Of a stretch of DNA of 11,659 bases, positions 5,329 to 11,659 are shown piece by piece (position 1 is the first letter of the stretch; each line of letters starts with the position of its first letter). The notes beneath the pieces are model-generated. The model did not search any database. It was not told where the DNA came from and saw only the letters and a list, made by a program, of their open reading frames with translations. Location of the stretch: the NCBI GenBank assembly GCA_029287275.1, contig JARFRL010000207.1, forward strand, positions 1 through 11,659, written 5' to 3'. The translations under genes were made by a program, and so were the position numbers. The DNA is from Pontiella desulfatans (lineage in GTDB: Bacteria; Verrucomicrobiota; Kiritimatiellia; Kiritimatiellales; Pontiellaceae).

Positions 5329-6279
5329 TCAACTATTCCGCTTGCCTTGGTACGCTTCGATGACTTTCTGCACGAGTGGATGGCGAACCACGTCGCGTTC
5401 GGTGAGCTCGACGATCTCGAGGCCTTCAATATGTTTAAGGATGGAGCGCGCCTCCAGCAGACCGGAAGGTTTGTTGCTGGGCAGATCGATTTGAGTCAGG
5501 TCGCCGGTGACCGCGCACTTCGAGTCGAAGCCGAGTCGCGTGAGGAACATCAGCATTTGTTGCGGGGTGGTGTTTTGCGCTTCATCGAGAATCACGAACG
5601 CGTGGTTGAGGGTGCGGCCGCGCATGTAGGCCAGCGGCGCGACCTCGATCACGCCGCGTTCAATGAGCGTTTCGACCGTTTCGGCGGGCAGCATGTCGTG
5701 CAGCGCGTCGTAAAGCGGGCGCAGGTAGGGGGCGACCTTCTGCTGGAAATCACCGGGGAGGAAGCCCAGGTTCTCGCCGGCCTCGATCGCGGGGCGCGTG
5801 AGAATGATGCGGCTGATGTCCTCTCTGAGCAGCGCCGAGACGGCCATGGCCATCGCGAGATAGGTCTTGCCCGTGCCGGCCGGTCCGATGCCGAAGGTGA
5901 TGGCGTTTTCTCTCATCGCGTCGAGATAGATCTGTTGACCGAGCGTTTTGGGAAAAATGGCGGGTTTGCGGGGGCTGACGTCGACGCGGATGCTCGCGAG
6001 CTTTTTGAACACGTTCTCTTCGCCGCGGACGAACGCGTCGTACGCGTAGCCCACGGTTTGATCGTCGAGTCGCGCGCGGTCGCGGGCCGCGCGCAGCCCC
6101 TCGATGAACGCGGCGATCTTTTCCGCGGACTCGTCGCCTCCCTGAATGTTCACCGCGAGATCGCGCGAAACCACTTCAAGTTCGTGATCCTTTTCGATGC
6201 GGGCGGTCAACGGTTCGAGCACCGCGTTGATCTCGCGGGCTTCGCTGGCGTTGTCGAAATGTACCGTGGTCGTGTTCAT
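5329..6279 (-). CDS. phoH: PhoH-family ATPase (YbeZ type)
   Basis: YbeZ/PhoH proteins are P-loop ATPases related to the helicase superfamily that partner YbeY in RNA metabolism. The precise reaction is not settled. The 316-residue product shows an N-terminal KH-like region (about 1-65), then TLGQQIYLDAM, Walker A GPAGTGKT (132-139), TRPAIEAGENLGFLPGD (161-177), Walker B VILDEAQN (229-236) and VTGDLTQIDLP (257-267), all typical of the family. The start at 6279 matches the family N terminus, but the preceding bases (ccactccccttttATG) contain no Shine-Dalgarno. The stop TGA (5331-5329) lies 23 bases before the GTG of the 7TM-HD gene, which fits one operon with that gene and ybeY. A possible minus-strand -10 (TCTAAT, 6385-6380) lies about 100 bases upstream, without a good -35. 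Confidence 0.94.
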   Translation of the reverse strand: MNTTTVHFDNASEAREINAVLEPLTARIEKDHELEVVSRDLAVNIQGGDESAEKIAAFIEGLRAARDRARLDDQTVGYAYDAFVRGEENVFKKLASIRVDVSPRKPAIFPKTLGQQIYLDAMRENAITFGIGPAGTGKTYLAMAMAVSALLREDISRIILTRPAIEAGENLGFLPGDFQQKVAPYLRPLYDALHDMLPAETVETLIERGVIEVAPLAYMRGRTLNHAFVILDEAQNTTPQQMLMFLTRLGFDSKCAVTGDLTQIDLPSNKPSGLLEARSILKHIEGLEIVELTERDVVRHPLVQKVIEAYQGKRNS

Positions 6280-6333
6280 AAAAGGGGAGTGGGCTTGTTG
6301 CCGGGGCTTCGTCGTGCCCGAGAGGAGAAGCGA

Positions 6334-6384
6334 ATGTCGTGCCTAATTCGGGATAGGCGGCCATTTCTTCTTAATTTTCATTAG
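6334..6384 (+). CDS. Possible 16-residue small ORF
   Basis: ATG at 6334 is preceded by AGAGGAGAAG (6321-6330), with GGAG at optimal spacing, and reads MSCLIRDRRPFLLNFH before TAG at 6382. The peptide has no recognised relative. It lies over 500 bases before PFOR and 54 bases upstream of divergent phoH, so a leader-peptide role is only a guess. A chance frame is likely. Confidence 0.15.
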   Translation: MSCLIRDRRPFLLNFH

Positions 6385-6582
6385 ATGGAAGTTACTGGCA
6401 TTTCATGAAGGCCGTCAATCCGTATCGACCCCGAAACAAACGGGCGTAAATCGAACATTCCTCCAACGGTGGAACGGATCATGCTCTAAATCACGTTATC
6501 TTTTCAGTCGAGCATCGAGGGGTACGATGAGGAAAGAAGTCGGAAAGAGTCCGTTCGCTCGGCTGGACCGTAGTAAACCTTT

Positions 6583-6743
6583 TGCATTGGCGGAGGATGG
6601 ATCATCGAGGAAGTCACGGTCAGCGACCCCTTGTTGAATACCCCTTCATCCTTTTAGCCAATGCATTTATCTAAACGCCGCGCCCCGTTTTGAGGCGCGT
6701 TTCGCGAAATCGCCTATTAGGACTGAGTTTCAATAGGCGGTTT
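6583..6743 (+). ncRNA. Putative structured RNA / leader element: three consecutive stem-loops
   Basis: Stem 1: TGCATTGGC (6583-6591) pairs perfectly with GCCAATGCA (6657-6665). After a small internal loop AGGATG (6594-6599) pairs with CATCCT (6647-6652), enclosing a mini hairpin GGTC-AGC-GACC (6618-6628). Stem 2: AAACGC (6673-6678) pairs with GCGTTT (6697-6702), then GCC with GGC across a 3-base bulge. Stem 3: 12 bp with one G-U pair, 6707-6718 with 6732-6743, loop 13 bases. The gaps between stems are 7 and 4 bases. On the plus strand it would be in the PFOR leader, or an independent small RNA. It matches no RNA family I recognise. Strand and function are inferred. Confidence 0.35.
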
Positions 6744-6791
6744 CCGTTTAAAAAGCGTAAAAATTCCTCTCAAAAAAACTTTTAATTCGGT

Positions 6792-6831
6792 GGAGTTCTG
6801 GGATTATGCGGAACTTTTACGGGGAGACCCG
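6792..6831 (+). promoter_or_regulatory. Two small leader hairpins before PFOR
   Basis: GGAGTTC (6792-6798) can pair with GAACTTT (6811-6817), including two G-U pairs. Immediately after, CGGG-GAGA-CCCG (6820-6831) forms a 4-bp stem closed by a GNRA-type tetraloop. They lie 77-116 bases before the PFOR start, where a transcribed leader is expected. Whether they matter for mRNA stability or control cannot be told from sequence. Confidence 0.25.
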
Positions 6832-6907
6832 GGTGTTTAAACGCGAAATAGGTATGATTTTCGTACTTTTTCGAATTCAAGGGATAATAACTTAGGAGCA
6901 GACTCAA

Positions 6908-9900
6908 ATGAGTAAAAAAATGGTTACCATTGATGGAAATACCGCGGCGGCGCACATCGCGTACGCGTTTTCCGACGTCGCCGCCATCTATCCGATCACG
7001 CCTTCATCCAACATGGGCGAATATTCGGAAGAATGGGCGAGTCAGGGTAAAAAGAACCTTTTCGGCAAAGAAGTTGACGTGGTTGAAATGCAGTCCGAAG
7101 CTGGCGCGGCCGGCGCGGTGCACGGCTCCCTCAGCGCCGGCGCGTTGACGACCACCTTCACCGCCTCGCAGGGGCTTCTGCTGATGATCCCTAATATGTA
7201 TAAGATCGCCGGCGAAATGCTGCCGACCGTTTTCCACGTCTCCGCCCGCTCGCTCGCGGCGCAGTCGCTCTCCATTTTCGGCGACCACTCCGACGTCATG
7301 TCGGTCCGCAACACCGGTTGGGCGATGACCGCGGCCAGTTCCATCCAGGAAACGATGGACATGGCCACCATCGCGCACCTCGCCACCCTGAAGGCGCAGA
7401 TCCCGTTCCTGAACTTCTTCGACGGCTTCCGTACTTCGCACGAGCTGCAGAAAGTCGAACAGATCGACTACGAAGATCTGAACGATATGATCGAGCCCGA
7501 ATACATCGAGCGCTTCCGCGCCCGCGCCCTCAAGCCGGAAAACCCCTACGTCAAGGTCGCCGCGCAGAACCCCGACGTCTATTTCCAAGGCCGCGAGACC
7601 TCCAACAAGTATTACGACGCGATTCCCGAAATCGTTCAAGAATACATGGACAAATTCGCCGCCAAGTTCGGCCGCCAGTACAACCTGTTCGATTACGTCG
7701 GCGCCGCGGACGCGGAAAAAGTCGTCATCGCGATGGGCTCCGCCTGCGACACCATCGAACAGACCATCGAGAAGCTCAACGAAAACGGCGAAAAGCTCGG
7801 CCTCGTGAAAGTCCGCCTCTATCGTCCGTTCTCCGCGAAAGCCTTCATCGACTGCATTCCGGAAACCGCGAAGAAGATCATCGTGCTCGACCGCACCAAA
7901 GAGCCCGGTTCGCTTGGCGAGCCGCTCTACCTCGACGTCGTCACGGCGCTCGAAGGCAAAGGCTGCAAGATCATTGGCGGTCGCTATGGTCTCTCCTCCA
8001 AGGAATTCATGCCGCGCATGGTTAAAGCGGTTTATGACCACATCGACAACGGCGCGTGGCACGGCTTCACCGTCGGCATCAACGACGACGTCACCAACCT
8101 CTCCATTCCGGTGGGCGAGGAGTTCAACATCGAGCCCGAAGACGTCAAGTCCTCCGTTTTCTGGGGCTTCGGTTCCGACGGCACCGTCGGCGCGTGCAAA
8201 AACACCATTAAGATCATCGGCGACAACACCGATCTGACCGCGCAGGCCTACTTCGTGTACGACTCGAAGAAATCCGGCGGCGTCACGGTTTCCCACCTTC
8301 GCTTCGGCGAAAGCGGCGTGAACTACCCGTACCTGGTTCAGCACGCCGGTTACGTCGCGTGTCACAACGTGTCCTACATCGGGCGCTACGACATGCTCGG
8401 CGCGCTCGCGGAAGGCGGCACCTTCGTGCTCAACTCCGAAATCCCGACCTCGGAAGTGTTCAACCACCTCACGAAGGAAGAGCAACAGATCATCATCGAC
8501 CGCAAGATCAACTTCTACAACGTCAACGCGCTGCAGATCGCGATCGACGTCGGCCTCGGCGGACGCATCAACACCGTCATGCAGACGGTCTACTTCGATC
8601 TGTCCGGCGTGCTGCCGGCCGGCGAGTCGATTCAGCTCATTAAGGACTACGCCAAAAAGACCTTCGAGAAGAAGGGCATGGACATCGTCGAAATGAACTG
8701 GAAAGCCATCGACGCCGCCGTCGCGGCCATCGAAAAGGTCGAAGTCCCCGCGGAAATCACCGAGTCCTACGTGCTGCCGGACCTCCTTCCGGCCGACGCG
8801 TCCGACTTCGCGAAAGACGTGATCCTGCCGACCATGATGCAGAAAGGCGACGACGTGCCGGTCTCCAAAATGACCTTCGACGGCGCGCTGCCGGTCGGCA
8901 CCTCCAAGCTGGAGAAACGCTGCATCGGGCCGCGGGTTCCGAAATGGCTGAAAGACAACTGCATTCAGTGCAACCAGTGCATCATGGCCTGCCCGCACGC
9001 GGTCATCCGCGCCAAGCAGCTCAAACCTTCCGAGCTGGAAGGCGCGCCGGAATCCTTCACCACCATCACGTCCAAGACCAAAAACGAGAACGAGCTGGAA
9101 TACAAAATCCAGGTCTACATCGAGGACTGCACCGGTTGCGGCGTCTGCGTGGAAACCTGCCCGGCCAAAACCAAGGCGTTGGAATTCACCACCCTCGACC
9201 TCGAGCGCGAGGCCGGCGAAGTGGAGAACACCTACTTCTTCGAAAACCTGCCGGACAACAACCTCGAAGGCGTGAAGGTCGAAACCGTCAAAGGCATTCA
9301 GATGAAGAAGCCGTTGTTCGAGTTCTCCGGCGCCTGCGCGGGCTGCGGCGAAACGCCGTACGTCAAGCTGGTCACCCTCGTTTGCGGCGAGCACATGATC
9401 ACCGCCAACGCGACGGGCTGCTCCTCCATTTATGGCGGCACCTTCCCGACCGTTCCGTACTGCACCAACAAAGAAGGGCGCGGTCCGGCCTGGGCGAACT
9501 CCCTGTTCGAAGACAACGCCGAATACGGTTTGGGCTTCCGCCTCGCGGTCGACAACAACCGCGCGCTGCTGCGCAACGCCGTCGCGGCGCTGCTCGAAGT
9601 CGGAACCAACGCCGATCTGACCGCCGCGCTCAACAAAGCGGTCGAAATCTGCGTGGACAACGAACTCGGCGAGGAAGCGCTCGCCGCGCAGAACGCCGTG
9701 AAGATTCTGCTGTCCACCGCGATGGCCGAAGCGTCCGCCGAAGCCGCGCCGATCGTTCGCAAGATCATCGAGCTGCAGGACTACTTCATCGACAAAGCCG
9801 TTTGGATCTTTGGTGGTGACGGATGGGCCTACGACATCGGTTACGGCGGACTCGACCACGTGGTCGCTTCCGGCAAGAACGTGAACATCCTCGTCGTCGA

Positions 9901-10432
9901 CACGGAAGTTTACTCCAACACCGGTGGTCAAGCCTCCAAGTCCACGCCGATCGGCGCGGTGGCCAAGTTCGCGACCGGCGGCATGCGCGCCGGCAAGAAG
10001 AACCTCGGCTTCATGTGCATGAGCTACGGCACGGTCTACGTCGCGATGATCTCCATGGGCGCCAACCGCGTGCAGACGCAGAAAGCGATCCAGGAAGCGG
10101 TGGCCTTCAACGGTCCGTCCATCATCATCGCGTACGCGCCGTGCATCGCGCATGGTATCGACATGATGAAGACGCAGACGATCGCCAAGAACGCCGTGGA
10201 GTGTGGCTACTGGCCGCTCTACCGTTACAACCCGATGGGCGAAGAAGGCGCGAAGTTCACTTGGGACGCGCGTCCGCCGAAGGGCGACTTCCAGGCCTTC
10301 ATCCGCAACGAGCGTCGTTATTCCTCGTTGCTGAAAACCGCGCCGGACGAAGCCGAAGGGCTGTTCGCGCTCGCGGAGAAGGACGCGAAGAAGCGCTGGG
10401 ACTTCATGCAGGCCGTCGGCCCGCTGATGTAA
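6908..10432 (+). CDS. nifJ: Pyruvate:ferredoxin (flavodoxin) oxidoreductase, single-chain
   Basis: PFOR converts pyruvate and CoA to acetyl-CoA and CO2, passing two electrons to ferredoxin or flavodoxin. It is a cytoplasmic, oxygen-sensitive enzyme of anaerobes. The 1174-residue chain shows YPITPSS (28-34), and Thr31, Glu64 and Arg114 fall exactly at the catalytic positions known from Desulfovibrio africanus PFOR. A two-cluster ferredoxin domain follows (Cys685, 688, 691, 695; Cys741, 744, 747, 751). The proximal-cluster cysteines are 810, 813, 838 and 1079, and the thiamine diphosphate motif is GGDGWAYDIGYGG (Asp971) to YSNTGG. All three [4Fe-4S] sites are complete. The chain ends where the D. 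africanus C-terminal extension would begin, so that extension is absent. AGGAG (6894-6898) precedes the ATG by 9 bases. Strong preference for C-ending codons fits high expression. An intrinsic terminator follows 21 bases after the stop. Confidence 0.98.
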   Translation: MSKKMVTIDGNTAAAHIAYAFSDVAAIYPITPSSNMGEYSEEWASQGKKNLFGKEVDVVEMQSEAGAAGAVHGSLSAGALTTTFTASQGLLLMIPNMYKIAGEMLPTVFHVSARSLAAQSLSIFGDHSDVMSVRNTGWAMTAASSIQETMDMATIAHLATLKAQIPFLNFFDGFRTSHELQKVEQIDYEDLNDMIEPEYIERFRARALKPENPYVKVAAQNPDVYFQGRETSNKYYDAIPEIVQEYMDKFAAKFGRQYNLFDYVGAADAEKVVIAMGSACDTIEQTIEKLNENGEKLGLVKVRLYRPFSAKAFIDCIPETAKKIIVLDRTKEPGSLGEPLYLDVVTALEGKGCKIIGGRYGLSSKEFMPRMVKAVYDHIDNGAWHGFTVGINDDVTNLSIPVGEEFNIEPEDVKSSVFWGFGSDGTVGACKNTIKIIGDNTDLTAQAYFVYDSKKSGGVTVSHLRFGESGVNYPYLVQHAGYVACHNVSYIGRYDMLGALAEGGTFVLNSEIPTSEVFNHLTKEEQQIIIDRKINFYNVNALQIAIDVGLGGRINTVMQTVYFDLSGVLPAGESIQLIKDYAKKTFEKKGMDIVEMNWKAIDAAVAAIEKVEVPAEITESYVLPDLLPADASDFAKDVILPTMMQKGDDVPVSKMTFDGALPVGTSKLEKRCIGPRVPKWLKDNCIQCNQCIMACPHAVIRAKQLKPSELEGAPESFTTITSKTKNENELEYKIQVYIEDCTGCGVCVETCPAKTKALEFTTLDLEREAGEVENTYFFENLPDNNLEGVKVETVKGIQMKKPLFEFSGACAGCGETPYVKLVTLVCGEHMITANATGCSSIYGGTFPTVPYCTNKEGRGPAWANSLFEDNAEYGLGFRLAVDNNRALLRNAVAALLEVGTNADLTAALNKAVEICVDNELGEEALAAQNAVKILLSTAMAEASAEAAPIVRKIIELQDYFIDKAVWIFGGDGWAYDIGYGGLDHVVASGKNVNILVVDTEVYSNTGGQASKSTPIGAVAKFATGGMRAGKKNLGFMCMSYGTVYVAMISMGANRVQTQKAIQEAVAFNGPSIIIAYAPCIAHGIDMMKTQTIAKNAVECGYWPLYRYNPMGEEGAKFTWDARPPKGDFQAFIRNERRYSSLLKTAPDEAEGLFALAEKDAKKRWDFMQAVGPLM

Positions 10433-10453
10433 TCCAGCTCCTCGGAGTGTAAG

Positions 10454-10484
10454 AAAAGCCCGTCTGAAAAGGCGGGCTTTTTTT
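10454..10484. terminator. Intrinsic terminator, probably bidirectional
   Basis: AGCCCGTC (10457-10464) pairs with GGCGGGCT (10471-10478) around TGAAAA. A run of seven T follows on the plus strand, and four A precede, which become four T on the minus strand. It ends PFOR transcription and lies 14 bases beyond the stop of the convergent phosphoesterase gene, so it can serve both. Confidence 0.9.
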
Positions 10485-10498
10485 GTCCGCGCTCGGCG

Positions 10499-11659
10499 TC
10501 AAAGATCGTTCTTGCTGTACTCGATGGTGTTGTCGTAGGTCCGTTCGTCGGTTTCGGGAACGCGCTGCGAGATTTTCTTTTTTCCCGTCCGGAAGGATTT
10601 TTTAATGACCGCGGAGTCGTAGAGTTCGCCGGTCGCGGTGTAGGCGTTGTAGACGGCTTGCTCGCCGTCGAATTCGAGGACCTGGAAGAACTGCGTATTC
10701 ATGCCTCGTCGGATGGTCGCGTAGCCCTCCGCGCCGTAGGTTTTCATGTGCTGCTCGTCGACCTTGTACTGCTTCGGGCCGCTGACGGAGGTCACGTAGA
10801 ACGTCTGGAATTTTCGCCCCGGCGTTCCATGCTCGTCGAGCACGGGCGTTTGACCGCGGACGTAGGAGTGGTCGTGGCCTTGCAAGACGAAATCGACGTT
10901 GTGTTCCGCGAAGAGCCGCTTCCAGCGCTGGCGGTCCGCGTCCTCGTAGTTGCGCCGCGCGCCCGGCGAGTAAATGGGGTGGTGGAACGTGACGATCTTC
11001 CAGTCGCATCCGGGCTTGCTCAATTCCGCCTCGAGCCAGTCGGACTGAGCCGCGACGTCGGCGCAGGAGTTGAGCGCGATCACGCGGACGCCTTGGTAAT
11101 CGACGGAGTAGACGGTTTCATGGAGGGTTTCGGGCAGGGCGTCCTCGACGGGCAGGGTGAACTGCGGGCGCCACAAGGCCGACATGACCTTCTGGCTCTT
11201 GGTCGCGCCGCCCGTCGGCGCGTATTCATGGTTGCCAATCACCGGGAAGCCGGTCCATTGGGCGTGGAGGTAACCGCCGGCTTTGAACCAGCCGGCCCAT
11301 TCCTCGTCGGCGTTGGCGCGGTTGATCAGATCGCCGGCGTGTAGCGCGAACGCCGCGTCGGGCGCGGTTTGGTGCGCCATGCGGATCACCCGCGCCCAGC
11401 GGCTCATGACGTCGTTTTGCGCGTCGCCGAAATAAATGAACTTGAAGGGCTTGGCTTCCGCCGCCGCGGTCCGGAACTGAATCCACTCCGACCACCGGTC
11501 CGCGCCGTCGCCCACGCGGTAGGCGTAGAGCGTTTCGGGCTGAAGATCCTCGAAAATCACGCTGTGGTAGCGCACCGGCTCGCGCGCGCTTGCCAGAACC
11601 GCGCTCAAGTCCACGCGCTCCGTTTGGGCCTCGATCCGCTTCGCCATCTTCGGGAATCC
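10499..11659 (-). CDS. Purple-acid-phosphatase-like metallophosphoesterase (5' end cut by window edge)
   Basis: This is a binuclear-metal phosphoesterase whose substrate is unknown. The visible part begins within a fibronectin-III-like domain typical of purple acid phosphatases (LQPETLYAYRVGDG...W). The calcineurin-like domain follows, with all metal motifs: YFGDAQND (Asp75), HAGDLIN (Asp106), VIGNHEY (Asn139-His140), TFHHPIY (His222, His223) and QGHDH (His258, His260), numbered from the ATG at 11647. The Tyr that gives true purple acid phosphatases their colour (GDxxY) is Asn109 here. A Lys-rich polar tail ends the protein. ATG 11647 is unlikely to be the start: the frame stays open to the edge, no ribosome binding site precedes it, and the N-terminal beta domain is incomplete. 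A signal peptide may therefore lie outside the window. It is convergent with PFOR, with no evident functional link. Confidence 0.9.
   Translation of the reverse strand, partial: GFPKMAKRIEAQTERVDLSAVLASAREPVRYHSVIFEDLQPETLYAYRVGDGADRWSEWIQFRTAAAEAKPFKFIYFGDAQNDVMSRWARVIRMAHQTAPDAAFALHAGDLINRANADEEWAGWFKAGGYLHAQWTGFPVIGNHEYAPTGGATKSQKVMSALWRPQFTLPVEDALPETLHETVYSVDYQGVRVIALNSCADVAAQSDWLEAELSKPGCDWKIVTFHHPIYSPGARRNYEDADRQRWKRLFAEHNVDFVLQGHDHSYVRGQTPVLDEHGTPGRKFQTFYVTSVSGPKQYKVDEQHMKTYGAEGYATIRRGMNTQFFQVLEFDGEQAVYNAYTATGELYDSAVIKKSFRTGKKKISQRVPETDERTYDNTIEYSKNDL

Larger units (their letters stand above)
6280..6907. other. Long divergent intergenic region between phoH and PFOR
   Basis: This 628-bp stretch contains no gene that I can support. 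It must hold promoters for both divergent genes, but none is clear. On the plus strand the best -10 words are TATGAT (6853-6858) and a TGn-extended GATTAT (6802-6807), each without a good -35. On the minus strand TCTAAT (6385-6380) is the best. A 16-residue reading frame with a good ribosome binding site lies at 6334-6384. Hairpins cluster at 6583-6743 and again at 6792-6831. A small imperfect palindrome (TTCCTCC-AAC-GGTGGAA) is at 6458-6474. The composition is lower in GC than the genes on either side. No tRNA or known riboswitch signature was recognised. Confidence 0.8.

Noticed and set aside
3404..5494. Several plus-strand frames opposite the 7TM-HD gene
   Set aside because: They are antisense shadows rich in Arg/Gly/Asp/Val. 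The minus-strand product has a complete, recognised domain structure.
5347..6384. Plus-strand 345-codon frame opposite phoH
   Set aside because: It is a shadow of phoH with no domain. Only its last 17 codons lie outside phoH, and these are noted separately as a doubtful small ORF.
6583..6743. Match to a known riboswitch (thiamine diphosphate, expected for a TPP enzyme) or to SRP, RNase P or 6S RNA
   Set aside because: The CTGAG at 6723 and the GAGGAAAG at 6529-6536 look suggestive, but the conserved cores of these RNAs (thi-box, GAGGAAAGTCC context, GGAAGCAGCC loop) are not present.
6881..6890. GATAAT as the -10 box of the PFOR promoter
   Set aside because: Initiation would fall on the ribosome binding site about 13 bases before the ATG, and no -35 is present.
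7004..10153. A 1049-codon open frame on the minus strand inside PFOR
   Set aside because: Its translation is Val/Asp/Arg/Gly/His-rich with no recognisable domain. It is explained by the strong codon bias of PFOR, which avoids the sense codons that would give stops on the other strand.

Overview
The window looks like core chromosome from a GC-rich, probably anaerobic bacterium. The best guess is the Planctomycetes-Verrucomicrobia-Chlamydiae (PVC) area, perhaps a Kiritimatiellota- or Lentisphaerota-like lineage. This placement is an inference from four things: a full-length NifJ-type pyruvate:ferredoxin oxidoreductase, a YbeY with Asp in place of the third metal His, short palindromic intergenic repeats of the 'accacggaatacacgg' type, and the style of the phosphoesterase. 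No rRNA, tRNA, transposase, phage gene or CRISPR array was seen.

Layout. (1) 1-513, minus: the N-terminal 171 codons of uvrA, cut by the left edge. It is visibly less GC-rich than its neighbours and has an inverted repeat just upstream of its start. (2) 740-2619, plus: trmD, rplS, rnhB. This is the tail of the familiar rpsP-rimM-trmD-rplS(-rnhB) ribosome/tRNA cluster, but rpsP and rimM are missing. trmD is preceded directly by a 74-bp imperfect palindrome. A promoter candidate overlaps the trmD stop, and two hairpins separate rplS from rnhB. (3) 6279-2611, minus: phoH (ybeZ), a 7TM-HD (PgpH/YqfF-type) membrane phosphodiesterase gene, and ybeY, tightly packed. The last two overlap by 71 bp, and ybeY overlaps the end of convergent rnhB by 9 bp. 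(4) 6280-6907: a 628-bp gap between the divergent phoH and PFOR genes. It holds no convincing gene but several consecutive hairpins. (5) 6908-10432, plus: the PFOR gene (1174 residues) with a strong ribosome binding site and a clear intrinsic terminator. (6) 10499 to the right edge, minus: a purple-acid-phosphatase-like metallophosphoesterase, cut at its 5' end, which shares the terminator with PFOR.

How the parts work together. trmD, rplS and rnhB serve tRNA modification, the large ribosomal subunit and RNA:DNA hybrid removal. phoH and ybeY belong to rRNA processing and ribosome quality control, and the HD protein between them probably controls cyclic dinucleotide (c-di-AMP) level, as in the conserved phoH-yqfF-ybeY order of other bacteria. 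PFOR supplies acetyl-CoA and low-potential electrons. No new multi-gene system is apparent. The observations most worth a second look are the structured intergenic region before PFOR, the divergent YbeY active site, the palindromic repeat joined to trmD, and the odd uvrA.
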